Assembly (NCBI RefSeq): GCF_032460525.1
Contig: NZ_CP135963.1
Location: 2,170,001-2,234,000, forward strand
Source of the DNA: Geodermatophilus sp. DSM 44513
Lineage (GTDB): Bacteria > Actinomycetota > Actinomycetes > Mycobacteriales > Geodermatophilaceae
Direction of reading: 5' to 3'
DNA: 64,000 nucleotides
Notes under the pieces: model-generated
What the model was told of the DNA's origin: nothing
Databases searched by the model: none
What the model saw: the letters and a program-made list of their open reading frames with translations, nothing else
Program-made: the position numbers and the translations under genes
Shown: positions 47,293-56,775 of the stretch, piece by piece
Numbering within the stretch: position 1 is the first letter of the stretch
How the letters are laid out: every line of letters begins with the position of its first letter

Positions 47293-48255
47293 TCAGATCT
47301 TGCGCAGCAGCACCCGCCGGACCTCGTGGTCGGCGGCCTTCTGCAGCACCAGCCGGGCGCGGGACCGGGTGGGGGCGATGTTGTCGCGCAGGTTGGGTCC
47401 GTTGACCGCCGCCCAGATGTCCAGCGCGGTGTCGCGGGCCTGCTCGTCGGTGAGTCCGGCGAACCGGTGGAAGTAGGCGCTGCTGTCGGCGAAGGCGGTG
47501 CGGCGCAGGGCGAGGAACCGCTCGACGTACCACCGCCGGATGTCGGACTCCGGGGCGTCGACGTAGACGGAGAAGTCGAAGAAGTCCGACAGGAAGACCT
47601 CCGGGGCGCGGCCGTCGGCCGAGCGGCCGGCCTGCAGCACGTTGAGCCCCTCCAGCACGAGGATGTCCGGCCGGTCGACGACCTGCCGCCCGTCGCGGAC
47701 GACGTCGTAGGCCTGGTGGTCGTAGAGCGGGGCGCTGACCTCGCCGCGGCCGGACTTCACCTCGGCGAGGAAGCGCAGCAGCGCCCGCCGGTCGTAGCTC
47801 TCGGGGAAGCCCTTGCGGCCGAGCAGCCCGCGGGCCTCCAGCTCGGCGTTGGGCAGCAGGAACCCGTCGGTGGTGACCAGGTCGACCCGCGGGTGGCCGG
47901 GGCCGGCGGCGAGCAGGGTCTGCAGCAGCCGGGAGGTGGTGCTCTTGCCGACGGCGACGCTGCCGGCGACGGCGATGACGTAGGGCACCTTGGCGGTGGC
48001 GTCGCCGAGGAACTCGCTGCGGGCCGCCCACAGCCGCCGGCTGGCCTCCACGTGCAGCCGCAGCAGCCCGGCCAGGGGCAGGTACACCGTGGTGACCTCG
48101 TCGAGGTCGATGCGGTCGCCCAGGCTGGCCAGCGAGGCCAGCTCGGCGGCGTCCAGGGGGAGGGAGGTGCCCGCCGCCAGCGCCCGCCACGAGTTCCGGT
48201 CGAAGACCGCGTAGGGCGACACCTGGGGCCGTGCCGCTGCGGTCACGCCGCCCAT
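47293..48255 (-). CDS. coaA: type I pantothenate kinase
   Basis: A 320-residue kinase of the CoaA type. The P-loop is GSVAVGKST; the family motifs [19 protein letters not shown] and LEGLNVLQ follow. It phosphorylates pantothenate with ATP, the first step of CoA synthesis. The start is uncertain among ATG 48255, GTG 48246 and an upstream GTG; homology begins near [14 protein letters not shown], 12-16 residues in. Convergent with gcvP. Confidence 0.95.
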   Translation of the reverse strand: MGGVTAAARPQVSPYAVFDRNSWRALAAGTSLPLDAAELASLASLGDRIDLDEVTTVYLPLAGLLRLHVEASRRLWAARSEFLGDATAKVPYVIAVAGSVAVGKSTTSRLLQTLLAAGPGHPRVDLVTTDGFLLPNAELEARGLLGRKGFPESYDRRALLRFLAEVKSGRGEVSAPLYDHQAYDVVRDGRQVVDRPDILVLEGLNVLQAGRSADGRAPEVFLSDFFDFSVYVDAPESDIRRWYVERFLALRRTAFADSSAYFHRFAGLTDEQARDTALDIWAAVNGPNLRDNIAPTRSRARLVLQKAADHEVRRVLLRKI

Positions 48256-48377
48256 CCCAGTGCCGTCACGGGGCACATCGTGCCGTCCGGTCCCGCGGCC
48301 GCCTCCGGCCGGGTGGCGGAGGCGGGCGGCGGGCCGCGGCGGCGGCCACGGGGGGCGCCGGCGTCTAGGGTGCGCGT

Positions 48378-49196
48378 GTGTCCCTGCCCCCCGGGCTGCT
48401 CCACCGCGTCGAGCGGTACTTCGCCGCGGCGCCGCTGCCCGACGTGCGGGTGGAGACCGCGGGCGGCCTGGACGTGCCCGTCGGCAGCCCCACCTGGCCC
48501 TACCCGGCCCGGCCCCGGCCGGGGGAGCGGGTCACCGCCGACGACGTCCGCGCGGCCGCGGCGCTGCAGGAGGCCGCGGGGCTGCCGGTGGCGGTGGAGT
48601 GGGTGTGCGAGGACTCGCCGACGGCGGAGGCCGCCGTCCGGGCCGCGGGGCTCGTCGTGGACTCCGCGCCGCTGCTGGTGGCCGCGGACCCGGTCGAGCT
48701 GCTGCTGCCCTCCGGCGTCCGGCTGTACCTGGTCGGTGCCGACGACCCGCAGCTGCCGCGCTACGAGCAGCTGGCGTCGATCGCGTTCGCCCACCCCGGC
48801 CCGTACCAGGAGGCCGGCGACACGGCGGTCGTGCCGGCCGTCGGCACGACCCCCGGCTCACTGCGGACGGCGGTGCTGCGCGAGCGGATCGCCACCGGCC
48901 GCACCGTCATGATGGTCGCGGTGGAGGGCGGCGCGCCGGTCGCGGTCGGCACCCACCACCCGGTCGACGTCGAGGGGGTCGAGGTCACCGAGATCGCCGG
49001 CGTGGCCACCCTGCCGCGGCTGCGCGGCCGCGGGCTGGGCGCGGGGCTGGCCTCGGCGCTGACCGCGCACGCCCGAGAGACCGCCGAGCTGGTGTTCCTG
49101 GTGGCCGGGGACGACGACGTCGCCCGGGTCTACGAGCGGACCGGGTTCGCCCGGCTGGCGACGGTGGGCCTGGCCGACCTGTCCGGCGGGCCCTGA
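48378..49196 (+). CDS. GNAT-family N-acetyltransferase
   Basis: A 272-residue protein. The C-terminal GNAT domain has the acetyl-CoA loop in [17 protein letters not shown], preceded by VTEIAGVAT and followed by [18 protein letters not shown]. The N-terminal half is a degenerate second GNAT-like domain. Substrate unknown. GTG 48378. It diverges from coaA. Confidence 0.88.
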   Translation: MSLPPGLLHRVERYFAAAPLPDVRVETAGGLDVPVGSPTWPYPARPRPGERVTADDVRAAAALQEAAGLPVAVEWVCEDSPTAEAAVRAAGLVVDSAPLLVAADPVELLLPSGVRLYLVGADDPQLPRYEQLASIAFAHPGPYQEAGDTAVVPAVGTTPGSLRTAVLRERIATGRTVMMVAVEGGAPVAVGTHHPVDVEGVEVTEIAGVATLPRLRGRGLGAGLASALTAHARETAELVFLVAGDDDVARVYERTGFARLATVGLADLSGGP

Positions 49197-49203
49197 GCTG
49201 GGC

Positions 49204-50103
49204 TCAGAGCCCGGTGGGCACCGCGGCCGCGGCGGCGTCCAGGGCGGCCGCGGCGTCGGCCCAGCCGACCGAGGAGCGCACCTCGCTGAGCAGCACGACC
49301 ACCCGGTCGTCGACGACGCCCACCGAGTGCAGGTGCCGCTGGCCGGACAGGCAGCACATCCAGCCCTGCTTGACCGCGGGTTCGGGCAGGGTGCCGAACA
49401 CGCCGAACTCCTGGTCGAAGCCGTCGGAGGCGATCGGGGTGGCCGTGCCCATCCAGCCCAGCAGGGCCGCGGCGTCGTCGGGGTGGGCCACGACCGGCAG
49501 GCGGATCAGGAACCAGGCGAGGTCGTTCGCGGTCGTGGTCGTCTCACCCCACTGCCCCCACCGGCGCGGCGGGTCGGTACCGGCCAGCCCGTAGCGGGCG
49601 GCGACGTCGCGCACGGCCCGCGCACCGTCGAAGCGCACCCAGAGGTCGGAGGCGGCCGGGTCGTCGGAGCTGCGGATCATCACCTCCAGCTGCGCGCGGT
49701 CCCGGTCGGTGAGCGTCACGGCACCGGTGCGGGCGCGGTGCAGCACGTCCTCGGCGAGGTAGAGCTTGACCATGGAGGCGGTCGGGAACGGCCGGTCGGC
49801 CAGCTCGCTGCTCGCCCGGGTGGCCAGCATCCGGGCGCTGGCCGCCTCGGCGGCGCGGATGGACAGGCCCGCGAGGCGTTCCTGCTGCCGGGCGACCACG
49901 ACCGCCAGCGTGCCGACGTCCCCGTAGGCGGCGGTCACCGACGGGACGACGGCCGACGGAGGGGTGCCCTCCTGGGCGGCCGCGGCCCGCGGGGCGAGCA
50001 GGCCGGAGAGCACCAGGGCGAGGAGCACGACGGGCAGCACGAGGGGTGCTGCGACCGGCGGGAGGACGCGCGGGGCGCGCGGCAGTGCCCGGCCGGTGGA
50101 CAT
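49204..50103 (-). CDS. secreted beta-lactamase-like serine hydrolase
   Basis: A 299-residue protein with a long hydrophobic signal segment (about 12-43). The penicillin-recognising motifs are complete: S110-M-V-K113, S146-D-D, and K244-Q-G (replacing KTG). An uncleaved anchor is possible. Members act as D,D-peptidases or beta-lactamase-related hydrolases; the variant second and third motifs make activity on beta-lactams uncertain. Convergent with the GNAT gene, 7 bp between stops. GTG or ATG alternatives upstream were not needed; start 50103 (ATG) is clear. Confidence 0.85.
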   Translation of the reverse strand: MSTGRALPRAPRVLPPVAAPLVLPVVLLALVLSGLLAPRAAAAQEGTPPSAVVPSVTAAYGDVGTLAVVVARQQERLAGLSIRAAEAASARMLATRASSELADRPFPTASMVKLYLAEDVLHRARTGAVTLTDRDRAQLEVMIRSSDDPAASDLWVRFDGARAVRDVAARYGLAGTDPPRRWGQWGETTTTANDLAWFLIRLPVVAHPDDAAALLGWMGTATPIASDGFDQEFGVFGTLPEPAVKQGWMCCLSGQRHLHSVGVVDDRVVVLLSEVRSSVGWADAAAALDAAAAAVPTGL

Positions 50104-50178
50104 GCCGTCATCGTCCGCCGGGCAGGTGACGGGGACCTGACCCGCCAGGGTGACACCGTGTGTCGTACGCCGAGTGCG

Positions 50179-50210
50179 CCCGTTCCGTCACCGCCCGGTG
50201 ACGGAACGGG
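50179..50210 (-). terminator. perfect 14-bp hairpin at the end of the YbhB gene
   Basis: CCCGTTCCGTCACC (50179-50192), loop GCCC, and the exact complement (50197-50210), 4 bp beyond the stop of the minus-strand gene at 50215. On the minus strand the downstream DNA carries no T-run. Confidence 0.75.
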
Positions 50211-50214
50211 GGGT

Positions 50215-50751
50215 TCAGCGCTGCTCGTACGTGCCGACCAGCACCGCCCGGGCCAGGGTGTGGCTGAACAGCTGGAAGCCGAGGTAGGCCGGCGAGGCGT
50301 CGGGGGTCACCTCGAGCCGGTCGACGTCGACGGCGTGCACCGTGACGAGGTACCGGTGCGGCCCGTGGCCGGCCGGGGGCGCCGCGCCGACGTACCCGGC
50401 GAAGCCGGCGTCGTTGCGCAGCTGCACCGCGCCCTCGGGCAGGCCGCCGTCGGAGGCCCCGGCGGGCAGCTCGGTCACCGAGACCGGGAGGTCGGCGACC
50501 GCCCAGTGCCAGAAGCCGCTGTGGGTGGGCGCGTCGGGGTCGAAGACGGTGACCGCGAAGCTGCGGGTGGCCTCCGGGAAGCCCGACCAGGACAGCTGCG
50601 GCGAGCGGTCCTGCCCACCGGCGCCCATGACACCGCTCACCTGGGGCGCCTGCAGCGGCGCCCCGTCGGTGACGTCGGTGCTGGTCAGCTCGAAGCCCGG
50701 CACCTGCGGCAGGAAGTCGTAGGGGCTGGGCGGCGTCGGGCGGTCGGCCAT
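50215..50751 (-). CDS. YbhB/YbcL family (PEBP, Raf kinase inhibitor-like) protein
   Basis: A 178-residue PEBP-fold protein. Signatures are [27 protein letters not shown], split here as [13 protein letters not shown] and [15 protein letters not shown], then [13 protein letters not shown] near the C-terminus. Bacterial members bind small ligands and have unknown roles. ATG 50751 follows GAGGAG. Unlike secreted homologues it has no signal peptide. Confidence 0.92.
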   Translation of the reverse strand: MADRPTPPSPYDFLPQVPGFELTSTDVTDGAPLQAPQVSGVMGAGGQDRSPQLSWSGFPEATRSFAVTVFDPDAPTHSGFWHWAVADLPVSVTELPAGASDGGLPEGAVQLRNDAGFAGYVGAAPPAGHGPHRYLVTVHAVDVDRLEVTPDASPAYLGFQLFSHTLARAVLVGTYEQR

Positions 50752-50984
50752 GGCGTGCTCTCCTCGCGGGTCGGGTGTGCAGGGACGGCGCGTCCCTGCG
50801 TCCGACCCTAGAGAAGGGACCCCGTACCCCTCACCGTGAGAGGACCCGGTCCCCCTCGCCCCCCGCGGGCTCGGGACGAGCCCCCGGACCGGGCCGGCAG
50901 CGCGCCTCCGCACGAGGCCGCGGGTCGGTGAACTGCGGATTCCCGGCGCGGCGGGGGTGGACCGGCGCCGGTAGCGTCGCAGCC

Positions 50985-51716
50985 GTGCTCGGTCTCCCCG
51001 GCAACACCCGCGCGTGCCTGTTCGACCTCGACGGCGTCCTGACCCGGACGGCGACGGTGCACATGGCCGCCTGGAAGCGCACCTTCGACGAGGTGCTGGC
51101 CCGCGTCGACCCGGCCGCCGGGGAGTTCACGCAGGAGGACTACAACCGCTCCGTCGACGGCAAGCCGCGGCTCGACGGCGTCCGCGACTTCCTCGCCAGC
51201 CGGGGGATCACGCTGCCGGAGGGCACGCCGGACGACCCGCCCGACGCCGCCACGGTGCACGGTGTCGGCACCCGCAAGAACCAGCTGGTGCACGCCGAGC
51301 TCGCCGAGCACGGCGTCGAGGTCTACCCCGGCTCGGTGCGCTACCTGCGCGCGGTCAAGGACGCCGGCCTGGCCACGGCGGTGGTCACCGCCTCCCGCAA
51401 CGGGGCGCAGGTCATCGCCGCCGGCGGTTTCGCCGACCTCATCGACGCCCGCGTGGACGGCGAGGTCGCCGCCGCCCAGGGGCTGCGCGGCAAGCCGGCA
51501 CCCGACACCTTCCTGGCCGGCGCCCGGGCGCTGGGTGTGCCGCCGGAGGAGGCGGTGGTCTTCGAGGACGCCCTGGCCGGGGTGGCCGCCGGTCGGGCCG
51601 GCGGGTTCGGCCACGTCGTCGGCGTCGACCGCGTCGGGCAGGCCGCGGAGCTGGCGGCCTCCGGCGCGGACGTCGTCGTGCAGGACCTCGCCGAGCTGCT
51701 GGACGAGGAGCCGTGA
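50985..51716 (+). CDS. pgmB: beta-phosphoglucomutase-family HAD phosphatase
   Basis: A 243-residue HAD protein. The motif I nucleophile is in [21 protein letters not shown], with a cap domain containing [13 protein letters not shown], then [17 protein letters not shown] and VFEDALAGV. DxDGV plus the RxDGV-type cap points to beta-phosphoglucomutase, converting beta-glucose 1-phosphate to glucose 6-phosphate. It overlaps the GH65 gene by GTGA, which produces exactly that sugar phosphate. GTG 50985; nothing convincing upstream. Confidence 0.88.
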   Translation: MLGLPGNTRACLFDLDGVLTRTATVHMAAWKRTFDEVLARVDPAAGEFTQEDYNRSVDGKPRLDGVRDFLASRGITLPEGTPDDPPDAATVHGVGTRKNQLVHAELAEHGVEVYPGSVRYLRAVKDAGLATAVVTASRNGAQVIAAGGFADLIDARVDGEVAAAQGLRGKPAPDTFLAGARALGVPPEEAVVFEDALAGVAAGRAGGFGHVVGVDRVGQAAELAASGADVVVQDLAELLDEEP

Positions 51717-54073
51717 CGGAGGGCCGGCCGGACTTCCCGGTCGAGCCGTGGGCGCTGACAGAGACCGGGCTGGACCACGCCTCGCTCGCCGTCCACGAGT
51801 CGGTGTTCGCGCTGTCCAACGGGCACATCGGGATGCGCGGCTCGTTCGAGGAGGGCGAGCCGGTCGTCGTCCCGGGCACCTACCTCAACGGCTTCTTCGA
51901 GGAGCGGCCGCTGCCCTACGCCGAGGCCGGCTACGGCTTCCCCGAGCAGGGGCAGACCGTCGTCAACGTGACCGACGGCAAGCTGGTGCGGCTCCTGGTC
52001 GGTGACACCCCGCTGGACCTGGACTACGGCGAGGTCGTCGAGCACCGGCGCACCCTGGACCTGCGCCGCGGGCTGCTGCGCCGGCACACCGAGTGGCGCT
52101 CGCCCAACGGCCGGGTGGTCAGCGTGACCAGCACCCGGATGGTGTCGCTGCGCCGCCGCTCGATCGCCGCGATCGAGTACACCGTCGAGTGCACCGACGG
52201 GCAGGGCGACCTCTACATCGCGCTGCAGTCGGACCTGCTGGCCAACGAGCCGGTCGACAACACCGGCACCGACGACCCGCGGGCGTCGGCCGCGCTGGAC
52301 CGTCCGCTGGCCGGGGAGATGGCCGTGGCCCGCGGCCAGCGCGCCGTGCTGGTGCACCGCACCCGGCGCTCCCGGCTGCGCATGGCCGCCGGGATGGACC
52401 ACGTGGTGGAGGTGCCCGACACCTCGACCACCGACATCGAGGCCACCGACGACCTCGCCCGCTTCACCCTCGCCGCCCGGCTGCCGCAGGGCTCCTCGGT
52501 CCGACTCGTCAAGTACCTGGCCTACGGCTGGTCGTCGCGGCGCTCGGCGGCGGCGCTGCGCGACCAGGTCGAGGGGGCGCTGGCCACCGCCAAGCTGGCC
52601 GGCCTCGAGCGGCTGGTGCGCGAGCAGCGCGAGGTCCTCGACCAGCACTGGCAGCACGCCGACGTGGAGATCGAGGGCGACGAGGAGCTGCAGCAGGCGG
52701 TGCGGGTGGGCATGTTCCACCTGCTGCAGGCCGGGCTGCGGGCCGAGCGCCAGCCCATCCCGGCCAAGGGGCTCACCGGCCCCGGCTACGACGGGCACAC
52801 CTTCTGGGACACCGAGACCTACGTGCTCCCGGTGCTCACCTACATTGCGCCGGTGGCCGCCCGCGACGCGCTGCGCTGGCGGCACTCCACCCTGGAGCTG
52901 GCCCGGGAGCGGGCCCGCGTGCTGGGGCTGGCCGGTGCGGCCTTCCCGTGGCGCACCATCCGCGGCGAGGAGACCTCGGGGTACTGGCCGGCCGGGACGG
53001 CGGCCTTCCACATCAACGCCGACATCGCCGACGCCGTCGTCCGGTACTGGCACGCCACCGGCGACGAGGCGTTCGACCGCGACCACGGCGCCGAGCTGCT
53101 GATCGAGACCGCCCGACTGTGGGCGTCGCTCGGGCACTTCGACGACGAGCACGGCTTCCGCATCGACGGCGTCACCGGCCCGGACGAGTACACCGCGGTG
53201 GTGGACAACAACGTCTACACCAACCTCATGGCGCAGCGGAACCTGCGCGAGGCGATCGCCGCGGTGCACCGGCAGCCCGACGTCGCCGGCCGGCTGGACG
53301 TCGCCGAGGACGAGCTGTCCCTGTGGGAGCGGGCGGCGGCGCTCATGGCGGTGCCCTACGACACCCGGCGCGGGGTGCACATGCAGTCCGACGCCTTCAC
53401 CCACCACGAGGAGTGGGACTTCGCCAGCACGCCGCCGGACTGCTACCCGCTGCTGCTGCACTACCCGTACTTCGACATCTACCGCAAGCAGGTGATCAAG
53501 CAGGCCGACCTGGTGATGGCCCTGCACCTGCGCGGGGACGCCTTCACCCCGGAGGAGAAGGCCGCCGACTTCGCCTACTACGAGGCGCGGACGGTGCGCG
53601 ACTCCTCGCTGTCGGCGACCCAGCAGGCGGTGGTGGCCGCCGAGACCGGGCACCTGGCACTGGCCTACGACTACTGGGGCGAGGCCACGCTGACCGACCT
53701 GCAGAACCTGCACGGCAACTCCGGGCACGGCCTGCACCTTGCCTCGCTGGCCGGCGGCTGGACGGTCGCCGTCGCCGGGTTCGGCGGCATGCGCGACCAC
53801 GACGGGCAGCTCACGTTCGCCCCGCGGCTGCCCGAGCGGATCAGCCGGCTGCGCTTCCGGCTCAACTACCTGGGGCGGCTGCTGGTGGTCACCGTGACGC
53901 CGACCCGGGCCACCTACCGGCTGAGCGAGGGCGAGCCGCTCGACGTCCACCACCACGGCCGGCGGCTGACGGTGGGCGAGCAGGAGGTCGCCGCGGACAT
54001 CCCGCCCGCGCCCGAGGTGACCCAGGTGCACCAGCCGCCCGGCGTGGCGCCCCGCCGGCGCGGCCGCGGCTAG
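51713..54073 (+). CDS. glycoside hydrolase family 65 disaccharide phosphorylase
   Basis: A 786-residue GH65 enzyme. An N-terminal beta-sandwich precedes an (alpha/alpha)6 barrel with KGLTGPGYDGHTFWDTE, the general acid in VTGPDEYTAVV, and the phosphate/lysine segment VIKQADLVM. The family phosphorolyses alpha-glucosides (maltose, trehalose, kojibiose or nigerose) with inversion to beta-glucose 1-phosphate and glucose; specificity cannot be told here. Translational coupling to a beta-PGM completes the route to glucose 6-phosphate. Confidence 0.93.
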   Translation: MTEGRPDFPVEPWALTETGLDHASLAVHESVFALSNGHIGMRGSFEEGEPVVVPGTYLNGFFEERPLPYAEAGYGFPEQGQTVVNVTDGKLVRLLVGDTPLDLDYGEVVEHRRTLDLRRGLLRRHTEWRSPNGRVVSVTSTRMVSLRRRSIAAIEYTVECTDGQGDLYIALQSDLLANEPVDNTGTDDPRASAALDRPLAGEMAVARGQRAVLVHRTRRSRLRMAAGMDHVVEVPDTSTTDIEATDDLARFTLAARLPQGSSVRLVKYLAYGWSSRRSAAALRDQVEGALATAKLAGLERLVREQREVLDQHWQHADVEIEGDEELQQAVRVGMFHLLQAGLRAERQPIPAKGLTGPGYDGHTFWDTETYVLPVLTYIAPVAARDALRWRHSTLELARERARVLGLAGAAFPWRTIRGEETSGYWPAGTAAFHINADIADAVVRYWHATGDEAFDRDHGAELLIETARLWASLGHFDDEHGFRIDGVTGPDEYTAVVDNNVYTNLMAQRNLREAIAAVHRQPDVAGRLDVAEDELSLWERAAALMAVPYDTRRGVHMQSDAFTHHEEWDFASTPPDCYPLLLHYPYFDIYRKQVIKQADLVMALHLRGDAFTPEEKAADFAYYEARTVRDSSLSATQQAVVAAETGHLALAYDYWGEATLTDLQNLHGNSGHGLHLASLAGGWTVAVAGFGGMRDHDGQLTFAPRLPERISRLRFRLNYLGRLLVVTVTPTRATYRLSEGEPLDVHHHGRRLTVGEQEVAADIPPAPEVTQVHQPPGVAPRRRGRG

Positions 54074-54080
54074 GCCGGCC

Positions 54081-54785
54081 TCAGCCGAGGACCCACCAAC
54101 CACCGAGCAGCAGCGCGCCGACGTCGACGAGCAGGAAGACCCCGACCCACAGCACGGCGGGCAGTCGGGTGAGGCGGGCCAGCTGGTCGGCGTCGGAGTC
54201 CGGGGCGGCCCGCCGGCGGCGGGCCCGCTGCAGCTCGAGCACCGTCTTCGGTGCAGCCAGCAGCAGGAACCAGGTGACCGCGGCGGCGAACGCGGCCTGC
54301 CCGGCCGGCGGCAGCCACCCCGTCACGGCGAGGACGACGGCGCCGGTGGCCAGCACCGCCCACAGCCCGTACCAGTTGCGGATCTGCACCAGCAGCAGCG
54401 CGAGCAGGGCCAGCAGCGCCCACAGCAGGAGCGCGGCGTGCCCGGCGGCCAGCAGCGCGGCGGCCCCCAGACCGAACAGCGCCGGGCCGGGATAGCCAGC
54501 GGCGCAGGTCAGCACCATGCCGATGCCGGTGGGGCGGCCGGCGGACACGGTGAGCCCGGAGGTGTCCGAGTGCAGCCGGATGCCGGCCAGCCGCCGTCCC
54601 GCGGCCAGGGCCACCAGCCCGTGCGCGCCCTCGTGGGCGATGGTCACCACGGTGCGGGCCGGCCGCCACAGGGCGGGGGAGCCGACGACGACGGCCGCGG
54701 CGACCAGTGCGCCGAGCAGCACTGCCGTCGACAGCTGGGGGAGCGGGGTGGTGACCCGGTCCCAGAGCTGCGCGACGAGGTCCAC
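54081..54785 (-). CDS. M50-like membrane metalloprotease family protein
   Basis: A 234-residue protein with about six membrane helices. HEGAH (in TIAHEGAHGLVALAAGRR) is an HExxH zinc motif inside a hydrophobic segment, with TCAAGYPGPALFG further on, as in the M50B-like group. Whether it cleaves a regulator in the membrane is unknown. GTG 54785 lacks a clear RBS. A copy of the CCGTTATCCC motif lies about 57 bp upstream. The longer upstream opening is not supported. Confidence 0.8.
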   Translation of the reverse strand: MDLVAQLWDRVTTPLPQLSTAVLLGALVAAAVVVGSPALWRPARTVVTIAHEGAHGLVALAAGRRLAGIRLHSDTSGLTVSAGRPTGIGMVLTCAAGYPGPALFGLGAAALLAAGHAALLLWALLALLALLLVQIRNWYGLWAVLATGAVVLAVTGWLPPAGQAAFAAAVTWFLLLAAPKTVLELQRARRRRAAPDSDADQLARLTRLPAVLWVGVFLLVDVGALLLGGWWVLG

Positions 54786-54841
54786 GCGCGCAGTCAACCC
54801 CAGCCGGTTGGGGACACCTGGCTCGTGACGCCCCCTTACGT

Positions 54842-54855
54842 CCGTTATCCCCAAC
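54842..54855. repeat. intergenic motif copy D
   Basis: CCGTTATCCCCAAC, upstream of the M50 gene. It is 14 of 15 identical to copy E at 55249 when the preceding T is included. Confidence 0.55.
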
Positions 54856-55248
54856 GATATTGACAATCGGCTTGACCAAGAACACCCCCACGCAACAACA
54901 CGGGGGAGTGGCCCAGGGTCGAGAGGACGGCGACCCGACTCGGGGCGCCGCCGGCCCGCCACGGACGCCGGCCGCCGCTGCGGTGCCGCTCACGCCGGTG
55001 GGCGACCGGCCTCCCGGCCGCGAGGGAGGCGGCCCCGACCGACCTCGTCGCAGCGCCGCACGCGCCGGCGTCCCGCTCACCGGCCTGCGCCGGCCGGGGG
55101 AGTGGGGCTCGAGCAGCAGACTGCACCCCGCACCGGCGGGTGGGCCCAGCCGCCACCATCCCGGAGTCGTGTCCCCGGTCAGCCGGCCGCCTGCGGCTGC
55201 CGATGTGCAGAGCTCAGGCGCACCCGATCGGTTCACAGGACGTCGTAT

Positions 55249-55263
55249 CCGTTATCCCGAACA
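55249..55263. repeat. intergenic motif copy E
   Basis: CCGTTATCCCGAACA preceded by GTAT, about 95 bp before the LysE start and followed by an AT-rich stretch that could serve as a promoter. Confidence 0.55.
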
Positions 55264-55357
55264 CAAATGCTATTAAACTTTGCACGAGCACAGACGACGG
55301 CGACGTCAACGAAAAACACCGTCGACCGGACAGGGGAGCGCGGGCCACCATGCCGGC

Positions 55358-55993
55358 ATGGACGTGATCTCCTCGCTGCCGGCCTTCGTGCTGGCCGTGC
55401 TGCTCATCTCGGCCTCTCCCGGGCCCGCGATGGCCCTGATCATCCGGCGGGCCGCCCTGCGCGGGCTGCCGGCCGCCGTCCCGACCGTGCTGGGTCTGGA
55501 GGCCGGTCTCTACGTGTGGGCGTTGTTCGCGGGAGCCGGCTTCGCCGCGCTGGTCGCCGCCTCGGAGGTCGCCTACCTGGTGCTGCGGGTGGTGGGCGCG
55601 GCCGTGCTGCTGGTCCTCGGCGTCCGGGCCTGGCGCGCGGCCTGGCGGGACCGCGGGGGAGAGGTCCCCACCCCGGCGCCGATGGCCCGGCACGGCTGGT
55701 GGTCGGCGTTCGGGGAGGGCTTGGTGGTGCAGCTGGCCAACCCCAAGGCCGCGGTGTTCATGATCGCGTTCTACCCGCAGTTCGTGCCGGCTGATGGGCC
55801 GGTCTTCACGACCACCGCGCTGCTGGGCCTGCTGCAGGTCACCCTGGAGACCGGGCTCTACCTGGCGCTCGCCGCCGGTGTCGCGCGGGCCGGCGACTGG
55901 TTCCGGCATCCGCGGATCCGCCGGCGGCTCGAGGCGGTCAGCGGGACGGTGCTCGTCGCGCTCGGGCTGCGGGTGGCCGTCTCCAGTCGCTGA
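55358..55993 (+). CDS. LysE/RhtB-family amino acid exporter
   Basis: A 211-residue protein with six predicted membrane helices. The family start LLISASPGPAMALIIRRAALRG (helix 1 and loop) is clear, followed by EGLVVQLANPKAAVFMIAFYPQF, the second LysE signature, here split by no gap. It exports an amino acid or homoserine-like metabolite. ATG 55358 lacks a strong RBS; another ATG 8 nt upstream is out of frame. The promoter is probably in the AT-rich stretch near 55265. Confidence 0.9.
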   Translation: MDVISSLPAFVLAVLLISASPGPAMALIIRRAALRGLPAAVPTVLGLEAGLYVWALFAGAGFAALVAASEVAYLVLRVVGAAVLLVLGVRAWRAAWRDRGGEVPTPAPMARHGWWSAFGEGLVVQLANPKAAVFMIAFYPQFVPADGPVFTTTALLGLLQVTLETGLYLALAAGVARAGDWFRHPRIRRRLEAVSGTVLVALGLRVAVSSR

Positions 55994-55996
55994 GTC

Positions 55997-56008
55997 GGGG
56001 GGGGGGGG
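55997..56008 (+). repeat. G12 homopolymer
   Basis: Twelve consecutive G directly after the LysE stop. It is the longest homopolymer noticed in the window. It is not inside a gene. Confidence 0.9.
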
Positions 56009-56109
56009 CGGTGGGGGAGTCGGCGCACTCCTGTCCTGCGGCTCCACGGCCGGGCCGGATGACGTACCTCGGTGCGGCCCCCACCGTTCGCCACCCGACA
56101 GGAGTGACG

Positions 56110-56368
56110 GTGCCCCGGGGCACCGAGCCAGGACCACCCGCGGCACCGGACCGCGGCGTGCCGGGGGAGATCGGCGTCTTGGGCGTGCTGGTGCTGTCCG
56201 TGGCGGTGTCCGTCCTGGTGGCCCCAGTTCGTCGCGGCCGCCGTCTGCGTCGCGCGGTACCGGTCAACCGGGTGGGACTCGGGCTTCGAGGTGTTCGGCT
56301 TCCTGCACCCTCTGCTGCTCACGGCGGTGGCGGGAGTGCTGGTTGCCGTCGTGCGTCGCCGTGCCTGA
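56110..56368 (+). pseudogene. small two-helix membrane protein, single-base frameshift
   Basis: GTG 56110, preceded by AGGAG, opens a frame reading through IGVLGVLVLSVAVSVLVA. The rest appears in another frame: QFVAAAVCVARYRSTGWDSG, then FEVFGFLHPLLLTAVAGVLV, ending VVRRRA with TGA 56366-56368. Deleting one C from the CCCC at 56222-56225 joins them into an 85-residue protein with two membrane helices. Both halves look authentic, so this is either a recent frameshift or a consensus error. No family recognised. Confidence 0.6.
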
Positions 56369-56529
56369 GCACCTGGGCTCTTCTCGCCGGACGCCGTTCG
56401 CCGGTGGCGAGCTCCCGCTCGCGGCCCACGTCCGCCGGGCGGGATCGTCACGTGACGGAACCCCGGACAGGGTGGCGACCCTCGGGCGCGACAGGTTGGC
56501 CGAGCCCGACTCAGTCCTACGCTCGTCAC

Positions 56530-56775
56530 GTGTCGACGACCGTCAACGTCCACGAGGCGAAGACGCACCTCTCCCGACTCCTCGACGCCGTCGAGGCGGG
56601 GGAGGACGTCGTGATCGCCCGGGCCGGCAAGCCGGTGGTCCGGCTGGTCCCGGTGACCAGCCGGACCGCGCCGCGGACCCCGGGCTCATGGCGGGGGCAG
56701 GTGCGGATCGCCGACGACTTCGATGACACGCCCGAGGAGCTGATCGCCGCCTTCCACGGCGACGTCAGCCCGTGA
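56530..56775 (+). CDS. Phd/YefM-type antitoxin (VapB-like)
   Basis: An 81-residue antitoxin. It has the Phd/YefM N-terminal DNA-binding segment STTVNVHEAKTHLSRLLDAV, then GEDVVIARAGKPVVRLVPV, and an acidic C-terminal toxin-binding tail, IADDFDDTPEELIAAFHGD. GTG 56530. The stop overlaps the start of the toxin relic (56772), as in a normal vapBC operon. The antitoxin is intact although the toxin is not. Confidence 0.9.
   Translation: MSTTVNVHEAKTHLSRLLDAVEAGEDVVIARAGKPVVRLVPVTSRTAPRTPGSWRGQVRIADDFDDTPEELIAAFHGDVSP

Larger units (their letters stand above)
54786..55357. other. 572-bp intergenic region, no gene recognised
   Basis: Between the divergently transcribed M50 and LysE genes. It holds two copies of the CCGTTATCCC motif, at 54842 and 55249. 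TTGACA sits at 54860-54865 without a matching -10. There are AT-rich islands (54842-54885 and 55247-55320, the latter with TATTAA near 55270) and a GC-rich middle. Open frames in the middle have no start/RBS logic and no family resemblance. It could hold a small RNA or decayed DNA. Confidence 0.5.

Noticed and set aside
54842..54855. CCGTTATCCC motif as a DnaA box
   Set aside because: DnaA boxes are TTATNCACA; here TTATCC is followed by C and (G/C)AAC, no cluster of boxes is present, and no replication genes are nearby.
54860..55276. 138-codon ORF in the M50-lysE gap
   Set aside because: Pro/Gly/Arg-dominated translation with no fold-like pattern; its ends coincide with the AT-rich islands and not with gene signals.
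55997..56008. G12 tract as a phase-variation switch
   Set aside because: It lies after the lysE stop and about 100 bp before the next start, outside any reading frame and not between a clear -35 and -10.
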